Below, one piece after another: positions 17,074 to 26,050 of a stretch of DNA of 64,000 nucleotides. Each line of letters starts with the position of its first letter. The stretch's first letter is position 1. The position numbers and the translations under genes are program-made. The notes below the pieces were generated by a model, which worked only from the letters and a program-made list of their open reading frames with translations, was not told the origin of the DNA and made no database searches. Source of the stretch: Nostoc sp. NIES-4103 (GTDB lineage: Bacteria > Cyanobacteriota > Cyanobacteriia > Cyanobacteriales > Nostocaceae); NCBI RefSeq assembly GCF_002368335.1, contig NZ_AP018288.1:7742389-7806388 (forward strand). The letters are read 5' to 3'.

Positions 17074-17949
17074 TCAAACTGCTAAATACCGCCGCAGAAA
17101 ACTTTCCAAGCTTTCCAATTGCAAGTTGAAAATCCTCTCTAAGGTGGTTGTTTCCTCTTTTGTACAGAAAAACTCATTGGACAATAATGTGCGATAGGTA
17201 CCCAAAGCTTTTTGTGCTTGGGGATTAAATAAACCAAAGGCACCGCGTAACCCATCAACAACAAATAATGGTGAGTTAATCACTATTGCCTCTTTGCTGA
17301 AGACGCGACTAAAAATCCGGGGAATATCCTCACGCAATAAAATCTCTGGGCCCCCCACTGGTAATATTTGGTTACGAGCGCCTTCAAATGTGATTGAATC
17401 TACCACCATTCTTGCCAAGTCATCTGTACTTACAATCGAGGTACGGTTTTTGGGATCACCAATCAGCAGATACAAGCCTGTTTCACGAAATCGTTCTGCC
17501 AAGGGCAGCAAGTTTGATGCTAATCCAGCTGGGCGTAAAATAGTGTAGTTCAAGTCACTAGCTTCTAAATATCGCTCTACTGCTCGTTTGGCCTTGAACA
17601 CTGGGGCATCTTCATACCCCCGGTCAGCACCAAGCACGGAAATGAATACAAAGTGTTGTACTCCGTTGGCTTTTGCCTGGTCAATAAGTTCGATGTTGGC
17701 ACGATAGTCTAAAGATAGAGCGTCGCTATCAGAACCGTGGGCACTGATAATATACTCAACACCTTGACAAGCTTTCTGGATATCTTTTTCCCGCCGCAAA
17801 TCACCGACGAAAATGTTTGCTCCTCGGTGTTCTAACTCGCTATAGCGCGAGGTGAGGCGGACAAAGGCCCGCACCGATTTATCCTGTTGGCGTAAAAGTC
17901 GCACAACTCGGCGACCAATTCCTCCAGTTGCTCCAGTTACCAAAAACAT
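17074..17949 (-). CDS. NAD(P)-binding SDR-family protein (NmrA/Ycf39-like)
   Basis: The nucleotide-binding motif VTGATGGIGRRVV at the N-terminus, followed by AFVRLTSRYSELEHRGA and VGDLRREKDI, marks an atypical short-chain dehydrogenase of the NmrA/Ycf39 kind. Later motifs are YIISAHGSD, FVFISVLGAD and YTILRPAGLASNL. I place the start at the ATG giving MFLVTGATGG, since the motif normally begins within a few residues; an ATG 18 bases upstream is possible. In cyanobacteria Ycf39 helps chlorophyll delivery to photosystem II, but this protein could equally be another member of the large group. No operon partner is obvious. Confidence 0.8.
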   Translation of the reverse strand: MFLVTGATGGIGRRVVRLLRQQDKSVRAFVRLTSRYSELEHRGANIFVGDLRREKDIQKACQGVEYIISAHGSDSDALSLDYRANIELIDQAKANGVQHFVFISVLGADRGYEDAPVFKAKRAVERYLEASDLNYTILRPAGLASNLLPLAERFRETGLYLLIGDPKNRTSIVSTDDLARMVVDSITFEGARNQILPVGGPEILLREDIPRIFSRVFSKEAIVINSPLFVVDGLRGAFGLFNPQAQKALGTYRTLLSNEFFCTKEETTTLERIFNLQLESLESFLRRYLAV

Positions 17950-17967
17950 ATAAATACCTAAAATCAA

Positions 17968-18318
17968 TAGTTTCAGTCTTTATCTTTTTCAAACAGCTGG
18001 CTATCTGCTTAAAACTACTTTATAAGATAGATGCTGAAAACCCATGATCAATAACGACACAGTTGCGTTGATCGTACTTTGGAAAACTCTTTGTGTCTTC
18101 GTGTCTTTCGTGGTTCTTTGATTTTTAGCACTAATATTATGTCAGCTTGATTACTTATAAAAACTTAAGAACCCCACCCCGGTAAAGCTACGCTTTTCCT
18201 CCACTCCTCTTGGTAAGGGGAGAGGTTGGGGGTGGGGTGAAATGATTCTGGGAGTTATAACTAAATTACCCGGACATAAGTATAAAGCACAAAGTAGTTT
18301 GGAATGAAGGAGAATACC
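17968..18318. other. Intergenic repeats, no gene seen
   Basis: It contains a palindromic element with ACCCCACCCC at 18171-18180 and GGGGTGGGGT at 18229-18238 around TTTTCCTCCACTCC-like sequence. This is a common cyanobacterial dispersed repeat. Being 80-150 bases past the stop of the exonuclease gene, it may act as a terminator. Confidence 0.5.
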
Positions 18319-19119
18319 CTATGCCCCATTCCCTATACCCAATTCCACAATTACGGGCGTATGGTCGCTAGGTTGAGTCAATTTCCTAGGTGTGACATCT
18401 ATAATGCAACTTGTCGCACGCTCGTACAATACTGGTGTGAGATAGTGATGGTCAATGCGCCAGCCTAAGTTGCGGCGAAAGGCGGCGGCGCGATAGTCCC
18501 ACCAACTGTAGTGTCCGCCTTCGGTGGTGAATTTACGAAAGGCATCGGCGAATCCTAGTTCTAGAACATCTCGTAAAGCTTGGCGCTCTGGTTCGGACGC
18601 CATAATGTGATTATCTGGATTTGCTTTTGAGTGAATATCTTTGTCTTCTAGAGCAATGTTGAAGTCGCCACACATACAGATGGCAGGTTGCACTAATAGA
18701 AGCGATCGCAAATACTCTCGTAACACTGTTAACCAGCGTAGCTTGAATTCGTATTTCTCGCTGCCCACTGCTGAGCCATTGGGAACATAAAGATTCACAA
18801 TCCGAATGCCATCAATTACACCTGTGATTACCCGTTTTTGTTCATCCCATTGTGGATCGAGGTTTGGCAAAATGGCACTAAAACCGGTGCTGACATCAAT
18901 TAATGGTTGACGGCTGATTAAGGCTACACCGTTGTAAGCCTTTTGTCCCGATAAATAAAGGTTATAGCCTAAGTTTTCAAAAGGCGATCGCGGAAAATCA
19001 TTGTCTATAACTTTCGTTTCTTGTAAGCAAAGCACATCCACGGGATTTTCGCTTAACCAATCAATCACCTGTTCTAGACGAGTGCGAATCGAGTTGACAT
19101 TCCAAGTAGCGATTTTCAT
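18319..19119 (-). CDS. xth: Exodeoxyribonuclease III / AP endonuclease
   Basis: The 266-residue protein has the full set of exonuclease III motifs: MKIATWNVNSIRTRL at the N-terminus, VLCLQETKV, NGVALISR, LYVPNGSAVGSEKYEFK, CGDFNIALEDKD, WWDYRAAAFRRNLGWRIDH with the catalytic Asp/His region, and SDHTPVIVEL at the end. It cuts DNA at abasic sites and trims 3' ends in base excision repair. The length matches the family. It stands alone on the minus strand, divergent from the glycosyltransferase gene. Confidence 0.95.
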   Translation of the reverse strand: MKIATWNVNSIRTRLEQVIDWLSENPVDVLCLQETKVIDNDFPRSPFENLGYNLYLSGQKAYNGVALISRQPLIDVSTGFSAILPNLDPQWDEQKRVITGVIDGIRIVNLYVPNGSAVGSEKYEFKLRWLTVLREYLRSLLLVQPAICMCGDFNIALEDKDIHSKANPDNHIMASEPERQALRDVLELGFADAFRKFTTEGGHYSWWDYRAAAFRRNLGWRIDHHYLTPVLYERATSCIIDVTPRKLTQPSDHTPVIVELGIGNGA

Positions 19120-19574
19120 TAGTCACGTTATCTGTATTCACATCAATAAGCAATGTTTTTATTAAAAAAATTTAGTATTAATTAACATTGTTTCATTTTC
19201 TGCTTGTTCACCTGATTTTCCCTAATTTAACGTTGAAGAAAATTGATCCCGTCTATATTTTTAGTAGTTTTAGCTACAAAATTTATTGTTTTGTCAGTTA
19301 TGCTACAAAATATTTTACTTGTTTATGATCCCCAAGGTAGATGAAATCCGGAAAACCTGGGTTATATTCTATAAGTGTAGTCGCCTAGCGCCTATTGTTG
19401 AAGGTTTTCAATTTATCGGTGGTAGTTGACGCTACGGTTAACCGAGATGGTACTCTTAAGAGTCATTTAGGTTAATTTAAATGTCAAAAGAGTAAGTAAA
19501 AATGCTTTGTTCTCATAAAATAATACCGATATTTAATTTGAGGACAATGTTACTGGCTGAACCAAAACAACTTT
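19120..19574. other. Divergent upstream region, nothing specific seen
   Basis: 455 bases between divergent genes, AT-rich, presumably carrying both promoters. No repeat or small gene was recognised. Confidence 0.4.
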
Positions 19575-20645
19575 ATGAAAATCGCTCAAGTTGCCCCCTT
19601 ATGGGAACGAGTTCCGCCTCTTAGTTATGGAGGCATTGAACTGGTAGTGAGTCGCTTGACCGATGAACTAGTTCGTCGTGGTCATGAGGTAACTTTATTT
19701 GCCTCTGGTGATTCTCAAACTTTGGCAAATTTAGAAGCAGTTTATTTGCGTGCCTTGCGCTTAGACCAAAATGTCCAAGATTATGCAGTGTACCAAATTC
19801 TAGAACTGAGCCAAGTTTACCAGCAAGCTGCGGAATTCGATATTATCCATTCTCATGTAGGGATAATGGCATTACCTTTAGCGAGTTTGGTTTCAACCCC
19901 CACGTTGCATACTCTGCACGACAGTTTTACAAAAGATAGCCGTAAAGTATTTAGCTACCACCAAAACCAACCCTATGTCAGTATTAGTAACGCCCAGCGA
20001 CAAATTAATTTAAATTATGTTGGCACTGTTTATAACGGGATTGAGTCATCAGATTATCTGTTTGTAGCTCAACCACAACAGCCACCATATTTAGTATTTC
20101 TAGGACGCTTTTCTCCAGCAAAAGGCCCACAACATGCGATCGCGATCGCTAAGCAGAGTGGTTGGCCCTTGAAGATGGCAGGCAAAGTTGATGTAGTAGA
20201 CTCAAAGTTTTTTGAACAAGAGATTGCCCCCCACATTGATGGTCAGCAAATTGAATATTTAGGCGAAATCAATCACGCCGAAAAAGCTGAACTTCTGGGC
20301 AATGCTGCAATCACTCTGTTTCCTATTACTTGGCAAGAACCTTTTGGCTTGGTGATGATTGAATCAATGGCAACGGGTACGCCAGTTATTGCGATGAATT
20401 TGGGTTCAGTACAGGAAGTGATTGCTCACGGCATAACAGGTTTTATCTGCCAAAACTATGAACAAATGGCTTCAATGATTCCTGCGGCCATGAAACTCAA
20501 TCGTCAAACCTGTCGAGAACATGTAGAAAACAAATTTAGCGTTAACCAAATGGTTAACGGCTATGAAGCAATCTACAAACAAATTATCGAAAACCGCATT
20601 AATTTAATAAATGCTTACATACAGACCGCTAGTATCCAAATTTAA
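19575..20645 (+). CDS. GT4-family glycosyltransferase
   Basis: The 356-residue protein has the GT-B fold signature of family 4: an N-terminal Rossmann domain with PPLSYGGIELVVSRLTDEL and HEVTLFASGDS, and a C-terminal donor-binding domain with FLGRFSPAKGPQHAI (near 175) and the EPFGLVMIESMATGTPVIA motif (near 256) ending GSVQEVI. It transfers a nucleotide-activated sugar with retention of configuration; donor and acceptor cannot be told. Proteins like this are common singletons in cyanobacteria, often in polysaccharide or glycolipid synthesis. A small zinc-ribbon gene follows 56 bases later. Confidence 0.9.
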   Translation: MKIAQVAPLWERVPPLSYGGIELVVSRLTDELVRRGHEVTLFASGDSQTLANLEAVYLRALRLDQNVQDYAVYQILELSQVYQQAAEFDIIHSHVGIMALPLASLVSTPTLHTLHDSFTKDSRKVFSYHQNQPYVSISNAQRQINLNYVGTVYNGIESSDYLFVAQPQQPPYLVFLGRFSPAKGPQHAIAIAKQSGWPLKMAGKVDVVDSKFFEQEIAPHIDGQQIEYLGEINHAEKAELLGNAAITLFPITWQEPFGLVMIESMATGTPVIAMNLGSVQEVIAHGITGFICQNYEQMASMIPAAMKLNRQTCREHVENKFSVNQMVNGYEAIYKQIIENRINLINAYIQTASIQI

Positions 20646-20701
20646 TCAACAAATTTTTGTTCCTTCTTAAACAACAAACTTTTTTTCCAGAGGGCATTAC
20701 T

Positions 20702-20887
20702 ATGAGTATGAGAGCCAACACATGTCCGTGTTGCGGAGGTTCCCTGCTACGTCATGTTCGTCATAGCGAAGTATATTGGTTTTGTTTGTCCTGCCGATCA
20801 GAAGTACCACTGTTAACTGTCAATCGTCTACCTAATGTGGAAACCCGGAATACAGGAGTCCTACCGCAGTCAACAGTGAATACATAA
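20702..20887 (+). CDS. Small zinc-ribbon protein (61 aa)
   Basis: The start at 20702 has GAGGG shortly upstream and gives MSMRANTCPCCGGSLLRHVR. Two Cys pairs (CPCC and CLSC, 20 residues apart) form a likely zinc ribbon; the rest is a short tail. An in-frame upstream start at 20657 would add residues unlike the family. Similar small proteins are conserved in cyanobacteria without assigned function. It follows the glycosyltransferase gene on the same strand and may be cotranscribed. Confidence 0.7.
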   Translation: MSMRANTCPCCGGSLLRHVRHSEVYWFCLSCRSEVPLLTVNRLPNVETRNTGVLPQSTVNT

Positions 20888-21010
20888 AGGGGACTGGGGA
20901 TTGGGGATTGGGGACTGGGGACTGGGTATTGGGAATTAGGAATTAGTTATTTCTCCCTCATCTTCCTCATCTCCCCCATCCCCCCATCTCCCCATCTCCC
21001 CATCTCGTGC
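20888..21010. repeat. Short tandem repeats before the alcohol dehydrogenase gene
   Basis: GGGGACTGGGGATT units followed by CCCCATCTCC units fill the spacer. Confidence 0.8.
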
Positions 21011-21059
21011 CCTACACCTGGTAAAATCAGGTGTAGCTAGTTAATTTAGGTCAAAAGCT

Positions 21060-22100
21060 GTGTTAGCGGCCTTGCTTTATGGTCAAGAAGATTTACGCCT
21101 AGAACAGGTAGCTGACCCTACTCCCGCAGTTGGTGAAGTAGTGATCCAAGTGGGGGCTGCTACAACTTGTGGTACAGATTTAAAAGTCTGGCGTCGTGGT
21201 GGTCATGCCAAAATGCTCAAACCACCAACTCTATTTGGCCATGAAGCAGCTGGACAAATTGTTGCTGTGGGTGCAGGTGTTACAGGTTGGCAAGTAGGCG
21301 ATCGCGTCGTAGCTAATAACTCCGCTCCATGCATGGAATGCTTTTTTTGTCAACGCCAAGAGTATTCTTTGTGCCCAAATTTGACATGGAATAACGGCAC
21401 TTTTGCGGAATATCTGAAAATTCCCGCACCGATAGTACAGCATAATTTATTGCGGATTCCCGATGAATTGCCGTTTGAATTGGCAGCAATGACGGAACCT
21501 TTAGCTTGTGTGTTGCATGGAGTAGCCCGTTCTCATATTAAGCCTCAAGATAAAGTAGTTATTTTAGGAGATGGGGCGATCGGGCTGATGTTTGTGGCTG
21601 CTTTGGCGGATGCTGCTGAGGTGTTGCTGTGGGGAGGTAACGACCAAAGGTTAGACATTGGTGAAAAACTTGGTGCAGCCAAAAGCTTTAATTATCATCA
21701 AATTGCAGATATTCCCAGTGTCGTCAAAGAACTTACCCAAGGATGGGGTGCTGATGTGGTGATTGAAGCAACCGGGGTGCCTAGCGTTTGGGAAACTGCG
21801 ATCGCCTGTGCCCGTCCTGGTGCTACTGTCAATTTATTCGGTGGCTGTCCGCGAGATACGACTATCACAGTCAACACCGAACAATTACACTACAGCGAGT
21901 TGACATTAAAAGGCGTGTTTCATAATACACCCGAATATGTGCGATCGGCCCTTGCACTTATAGCTAGTCGTAAAATACCTTTTGAACTATTGATTAGTGA
22001 ACAGCGACCTTTAAAAGATTTAGAACAAGTTTTCCATGACATGAAAGCGCGGAAAGTAATTAAGGTGGCGATGAATTGTAGTAAGGACTTTAGTCTTTAA
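21060..22100 (+). CDS. Zinc-dependent medium-chain alcohol dehydrogenase
   Basis: This 346-residue protein has catalytic-zinc ligands Cys37 (TTCGTDLK) and His61-Glu62 (FGHEAAG), the structural-zinc Cys set at 91, 94, 97 and 105 (CMECFFCQRQEYSLC), and the dinucleotide motif VILGDGAIGLM near 172. It belongs with sorbitol/threonine dehydrogenase-like enzymes that oxidise secondary alcohols with NAD(P); the substrate cannot be inferred. GTG at 21060 is the start, since no ATG lies upstream in frame before the repeats and the protein aligns from here. It is probably transcribed alone. Confidence 0.88.
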   Translation: MLAALLYGQEDLRLEQVADPTPAVGEVVIQVGAATTCGTDLKVWRRGGHAKMLKPPTLFGHEAAGQIVAVGAGVTGWQVGDRVVANNSAPCMECFFCQRQEYSLCPNLTWNNGTFAEYLKIPAPIVQHNLLRIPDELPFELAAMTEPLACVLHGVARSHIKPQDKVVILGDGAIGLMFVAALADAAEVLLWGGNDQRLDIGEKLGAAKSFNYHQIADIPSVVKELTQGWGADVVIEATGVPSVWETAIACARPGATVNLFGGCPRDTTITVNTEQLHYSELTLKGVFHNTPEYVRSALALIASRKIPFELLISEQRPLKDLEQVFHDMKARKVIKVAMNCSKDFSL

Positions 22101-22162
22101 ATATTTTTAAACCATTAAGATGATGTAAAATCAGCTTTGGCTAAAATAGTGATAAATAATTC

Positions 22163-22357
22163 GTGGAACCTAGTGAAGCACAATACTTAATTATTAATGC
22201 CTTACAAACCCTTGAGCTAATGACTTACAATACATACGAGGCAGACAGGGGCTTATGGTTTATTGCTACTCTCAGTCCTGTTTTACCAGTAGCAGTAATC
22301 ACACAAGATGGAGACATTTTTCCTATAGAATTGGTTCAAGATGATGACGACAACTAA
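22163..22357 (+). CDS. Hypothetical small protein (64 aa), coupled to the next gene
   Basis: GTG start; begins MEPSEAQYLIINALQTLE and ends DIFPIELVQDDDDN. No domain recognised. Its end overlaps the start of the following gene by 17 bases, which suggests translational coupling. The two may form a small two-gene unit. Confidence 0.5.
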   Translation: MEPSEAQYLIINALQTLELMTYNTYEADRGLWFIATLSPVLPVAVITQDGDIFPIELVQDDDDN

Positions 22358-22625
22358 CAATCAGTACCAACAACAGCAAGTCAAGCGAATGGCAGAATTA
22401 GGACGCATTGCTAAGGAAAGATATTTAAATGCTGGAGGTAATCCACGCCTGTCAGTCGGCAGTTTAAATGATAATGATACACTGACAAAAGAAGAAAAAC
22501 AAGAATTTTTAAAATTAGCTAATGAAATTTTTGATGATGAATCAATTGCTAATTTTCTGAAAAAAAGAGGCACTTGGCAAGAACGCTTTGCAGCAATTAA
22601 ACAAAGTAAGAAGATATCTGAATAA
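22341..22625 (+). CDS. Hypothetical small protein (94 aa)
   Basis: Charged, mostly helical: RMAELGRIAKERYLNAGG, LTKEEKQEFLKLANEIFDD, FLKKRGTWQERFAAIKQ. No family recognised. It overlaps the previous small gene by 17 bases and ends five bases from the stop of the convergent PIN-domain gene. The small overlapping pair resembles toxin-antitoxin layouts, but nothing in either sequence proves that. Confidence 0.55.
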   Translation: MMTTTNNQYQQQQVKRMAELGRIAKERYLNAGGNPRLSVGSLNDNDTLTKEEKQEFLKLANEIFDDESIANFLKKRGTWQERFAAIKQSKKISE

Positions 22626-22629
22626 ATTT

Positions 22630-23793
22630 TTAATAATCATAATTCTCCTCATTCATCCAATCTGGCTCAATCTCTCCAAAATTGACATCAGGCAATGTCA
22701 TCTCAATTTCAACATCTTCTACTTCAACTTCTGCTCCGACTTTATCTAAATTACCTATGAACGAAACTAAAATATCTACATCCAAAGTAGTTTGAATATT
22801 TGCAGTACTACTCCCCATTGGAACTTCATCTCTATCTATAGAATCATATACATAAAAAGAAAAGCTGCACTCAACATTTACATCAACATCCAATTTAGAT
22901 TCAACTACTAAACTTTCATCATCAAAATTAACTGGTCTAAATATTAAATTAGGAAAATCTAGTAATTTAAATTCAAATCCATTGAAAGTGACTTCCGTAA
23001 ATTCCAATTCATAACGATAAGCAGAATTTGCCTCTGGATAAATATCAATATCGCTCATTTTATATTCTAAGGCATGAGAGATAGCTTCTTTTACATCCTC
23101 AAGTTCACCATTTTTATACCTTTCAGACAAGTAACTACAGATATCATCAGCATCTTTAAGTTGAAATAATCCTAAAGCTCCTGCAAAATCTTCAATATGA
23201 ATAAGCCTTTCCGAGCCTTTACAAAAGTTTATCCAATCATTATCAGATGTAACGACAACAATTTTAGTTTTATTTTTCTTAGCCCATGTCTCCAATGACA
23301 TTAAAGAAATAGCATCAGGAAATTCATTCTTTTTTTTTCCTGTTTCTGCAAAAGGAGGTTGAGCTTGAAAATATTTCTGTATTAAATCACCAACAATAAC
23401 ATAGTCTTGCGCTTCAACTATATCTAAGGATGTAAACTCTACAAAGTTGTTAAATCGTTCAGATGCAATTTCCTGTGCTTTATATTCACCGAAAATAGTT
23501 TTTTTAATGACTTCTATCTCTTGCTCTTCAACTCGCCAATACTCCTTAGCTTGTTTTAAAGATTTTTCAATTTCTTTTTGTGCTTCCCTTGCTTTTTCTG
23601 TTAGATGTGATAATATTTCTTCTTTAACTACCTCAGAAAGAATCAGTCGTGTAGAACTATCTCGAAATTGTTCTAATTGCTTGAGTAGTCCTGATTCTAG
23701 CCTTAAACCCTGAGCATCGAAAATTGATGTGTCTAAGGTAATAGCTCTAAAATGACCCGCTCTAACAAGATTTTTAAGTTCATTGATATCCAT
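22630..23793 (-). CDS. PIN-domain protein (DUF4935-like), putative RNase
   Basis: The N-terminal 210 residues have PIN-type acidic positions: Asp in AITLDTSIFD (about 20), a Glu in SEVVKEEILSH, Asp in EFPDAISLMS and Asp in VTSDNDWINFC. The remaining 180 residues are acidic and beta-rich (VDVDVNVECSFSFYVYD, VEVEDVEIEM) with no known domain. PIN proteins are metal-dependent RNases. The extended C-terminal half is as in DUF4935 proteins, often found near defence or toxin genes. It is next to a MazF-like toxin gene on the same strand. Confidence 0.75.
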   Translation of the reverse strand: MDINELKNLVRAGHFRAITLDTSIFDAQGLRLESGLLKQLEQFRDSSTRLILSEVVKEEILSHLTEKAREAQKEIEKSLKQAKEYWRVEEQEIEVIKKTIFGEYKAQEIASERFNNFVEFTSLDIVEAQDYVIVGDLIQKYFQAQPPFAETGKKKNEFPDAISLMSLETWAKKNKTKIVVVTSDNDWINFCKGSERLIHIEDFAGALGLFQLKDADDICSYLSERYKNGELEDVKEAISHALEYKMSDIDIYPEANSAYRYELEFTEVTFNGFEFKLLDFPNLIFRPVNFDDESLVVESKLDVDVNVECSFSFYVYDSIDRDEVPMGSSTANIQTTLDVDILVSFIGNLDKVGAEVEVEDVEIEMTLPDVNFGEIEPDWMNEENYDY

Positions 23794-23886
23794 ATATTTA
23801 ACTCAAAACAATAAAAATGGACATAATTTTAGTTGTTTAATTTTTTAATTAAACGCATATACAATCCACTCAAGAAACTCAAAATT

Positions 23887-24291
23887 TTATGATTTAGGAT
23901 TTTCACCTCGTTCTAAAGCTTTTGATTCTTGTGGTAAAGGTTCAGGCGGCTTTTGAAGGATTATAATAATTGCAGCAATGACTTCATTAATTTTTTCATT
24001 CTTCAGTTTCCCGATGTATCGAATCACATTACTTTTGTCAACTGTTGCAATAATGTTAGGACGAATGTAGCAAGGACTTAAGTTTAGTTTACCAAATCTG
24101 AAGTCCTGATCTTCTAATTTAATTTCATAGTCTCTGCCTGGTTTACTAGTGATAGGACAGACAATGATATTGTTCCTATCTGAAGTTGCAACTACTAAAG
24201 CAGGTCGTCTTTTAGTGGCTGATGCATTAGAAAATGGGAAAGGTATTGAGATGACATCGCCTTTGCTAAGGTTTTCTATAGATCCTTCCAC
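23887..24291 (-). CDS. PemK/MazF-like toxin (mRNA interferase)
   Basis: Motifs of the family are seen: KGDVISIPFPFSNASATKRR, PALVVATSDRNNIIVCPITS and CYIRPNIIATVDKSN, then a helical end with INEVIAAIIIIL. The 134-residue length is normal. Such toxins cut mRNA and are held inactive by an antitoxin encoded just upstream. Here the upstream gene overlaps by 16 bases, as in toxin-antitoxin operons. The C-terminal tail QKPPEPLPQESKALERGE is longer than usual. Confidence 0.85.
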   Translation of the reverse strand: MEGSIENLSKGDVISIPFPFSNASATKRRPALVVATSDRNNIIVCPITSKPGRDYEIKLEDQDFRFGKLNLSPCYIRPNIIATVDKSNVIRYIGKLKNEKINEVIAAIIIILQKPPEPLPQESKALERGENPKS

Positions 24292-24557
24292 GCTTCATCT
24301 TCCTCTGGATCAAGCCAAACTTTGTTTAGTGATGACTCACTCAATTCCATAAACTCTTTTACTAGTATTTGTGAATCATTCGCATCGCTAGCTTGCAAAT
24401 TTTTTACTTTTTCAAGTGGTAAACCAGTTAGTTTTGCTATTAAAGCTAGATCGATACCTTCCAGCAGCATGTTGAGTGCAACTTGGGTTAAACCCTGCTG
24501 CAAACCTTTCTCCCATGCTTCGCGTAACATTTGAGGTTGAATTGCAGAGTCATGCAT
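24276..24557 (-). CDS. Antitoxin-like protein with Rpn-transposase-like N-terminal part
   Basis: The first 60 residues (LREAWEKGLQQGLTQVALN, MLLEGIDLALIAKLTGLPLEKV) resemble the C-terminal tail of Rpn/PD-(D/E)XK transposase-like proteins. The last 25 (EFMELSESSLNKVWLDPEED, then EAWKDL) resemble the toxin-binding tails of antitoxins paired with PemK/MazF toxins. It overlaps the toxin gene by 16 bases and precedes it, the usual antitoxin position. It seems to be a chimera in which an Rpn remnant supplies the N-terminal part. Function inferred from position and tail. Confidence 0.6.
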   Translation of the reverse strand: MHDSAIQPQMLREAWEKGLQQGLTQVALNMLLEGIDLALIAKLTGLPLEKVKNLQASDANDSQILVKEFMELSESSLNKVWLDPEEDEAWKDL

Positions 24558-24737
24558 GATCGTTAGTTGGTTGCGCTTTGCTTCAAGAATATCAAAGTAC
24601 TTCGTTTATCTGTAGTTTGATTTCAAAAATATTTAATTTTGCAAGACATCTAATGAAATAATCTTCCTAAAAAACGGGAAAACTATGCTTACCCCCTGCT
24701 AATTGGGGGGATTTCCATGTAACTCCCGTATAGGAAA

Positions 24738-25349
24738 ATGCTAAAAAAATCTCTGCTTAACCGTTTGATTTTGCCTTTTTCTCTAGTTCCCTGGCTGTGC
24801 GTGGGAGTGATTTTTGATTCCCAAGCTAATGCTTTACCAGGACAAAGTACTGAAGAAGTCGGTACTTGGATGAAAGCACATGCTACGCTACGCCCTGGTA
24901 ATGGTGAACAATTGTATGTACAAAAAAGTGATACAGCTGCCCAAAGATTTACTTTTCAAGCTTCCGTGTTGCCTCCTGGGAGGGTGGAATTTACTAAAGA
25001 CAGAAGTAAAATTCGCTACGAGCGCCTAGCGATGTATGATGCCATTAACGGTATGTCATTTCAACGCCTAGAAGAATCCTTGCGGGTAATTTATGGGCTA
25101 GAGATTTATCAAGACTTTAATCGTGCTAAAGTACAGTATGAATATCCTAGCCAAACCGTGGTTAATTCGGCTCGTCATGCCAAAACCGCAATTAGGGAAG
25201 CTTTAAAGGGAGAATTACGTGTAGGCGATCGCTATGCCTACTGGATGGAAATAGCTCAACCCCGTAAAGGTAAAGCTTTCACCGGTCAAATCACAGTTTT
25301 GCTCAAAAGTGACATCAATAAATTAGAAACAGAATTGCGATCGCGTTAA
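24738..25349 (+). CDS. Conserved secreted hypothetical protein (203 aa)
   Basis: A signal peptide is clear (MLKKSLLNRLILPFSLVPWL, hydrophobic to about 25, with SQANALPG near the cut site). The mature part is beta-rich with RYERLAMYDAINGMSFQRLE and AIREALKGELRVGDRYAYWM. No domain recognised. Such proteins occur across filamentous cyanobacteria. It is exported, probably to the periplasm or thylakoid lumen. No operon partner. Confidence 0.75.
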   Translation: MLKKSLLNRLILPFSLVPWLCVGVIFDSQANALPGQSTEEVGTWMKAHATLRPGNGEQLYVQKSDTAAQRFTFQASVLPPGRVEFTKDRSKIRYERLAMYDAINGMSFQRLEESLRVIYGLEIYQDFNRAKVQYEYPSQTVVNSARHAKTAIREALKGELRVGDRYAYWMEIAQPRKGKAFTGQITVLLKSDINKLETELRSR

Positions 25350-25391
25350 AAGCATGAACAATGAAGGATGAAAAATTGCAGATTTCATCCT

Positions 25392-25766
25392 TCAGATTTT
25401 ATCTTTGAGCCTGTCTACAGAAGGTGGGGTGTGCCATACACCAGAAAAGATACTTTCTGCTGCTAGGGAAATTCTGAGTAAATCTTCCTTAAGCAGGGGA
25501 GGCCAATCAACTCCTACTTTACGCCCTGCTACAAATATCTGTTGAGCTTTAACCGCCAACTGGTAAAGAGAAAAAGCTAGTTCTCTATCTATAATTGAGG
25601 ACTCTTTAAGACCTTCAAATACTACTTTCAGCGCTAATAAAATTGAGGTAATTTGACCTGGTACTGGTGGTTTGCCTTGTGTCATTCGCATCAACAGAGC
25701 ATCCGGGTTATCTTCACTTGTTGTTGTCTGGACTACTAGGAGTTTGCGAGCTGTTTCGTAATTCAT
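25392..25766 (-). CDS. Conserved hypothetical protein (124 aa)
   Basis: Helical protein starting MNYETARKLLVVQTTTSEDN with GQITSILLALKVVFEGLKES and LLRISLAAESIFSGVWHTPP; no Cys, no membrane segment. No family recognised. It is convergent with the secreted protein gene, 42 bases apart. Confidence 0.6.
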   Translation of the reverse strand: MNYETARKLLVVQTTTSEDNPDALLMRMTQGKPPVPGQITSILLALKVVFEGLKESSIIDRELAFSLYQLAVKAQQIFVAGRKVGVDWPPLLKEDLLRISLAAESIFSGVWHTPPSVDRLKDKI

Positions 25767-26050
25767 TTATCATCCAGCTTAGCGTAGGTTTTAGCACAAT
25801 TGAAATACTTATTTATACGCAATTATTTGCTATCCGAGAAGAAAACACCACAGCCGAATGATTGATACCGATTTGCGTTCAAAAGTGGTAGATAGGATGA
25901 GGGAGATGAGGAAGATAGGGGGGATGAGGGGGATCTAAATGTTATTTATGAACGCAACCAGTATAAAAGTCACGACTAAACAAACTCTTTCCGCATGGAC
26001 GGACTAGAAAAAAACAGTCATCAGCTAGCAGTCATGAGTTAACACATATT

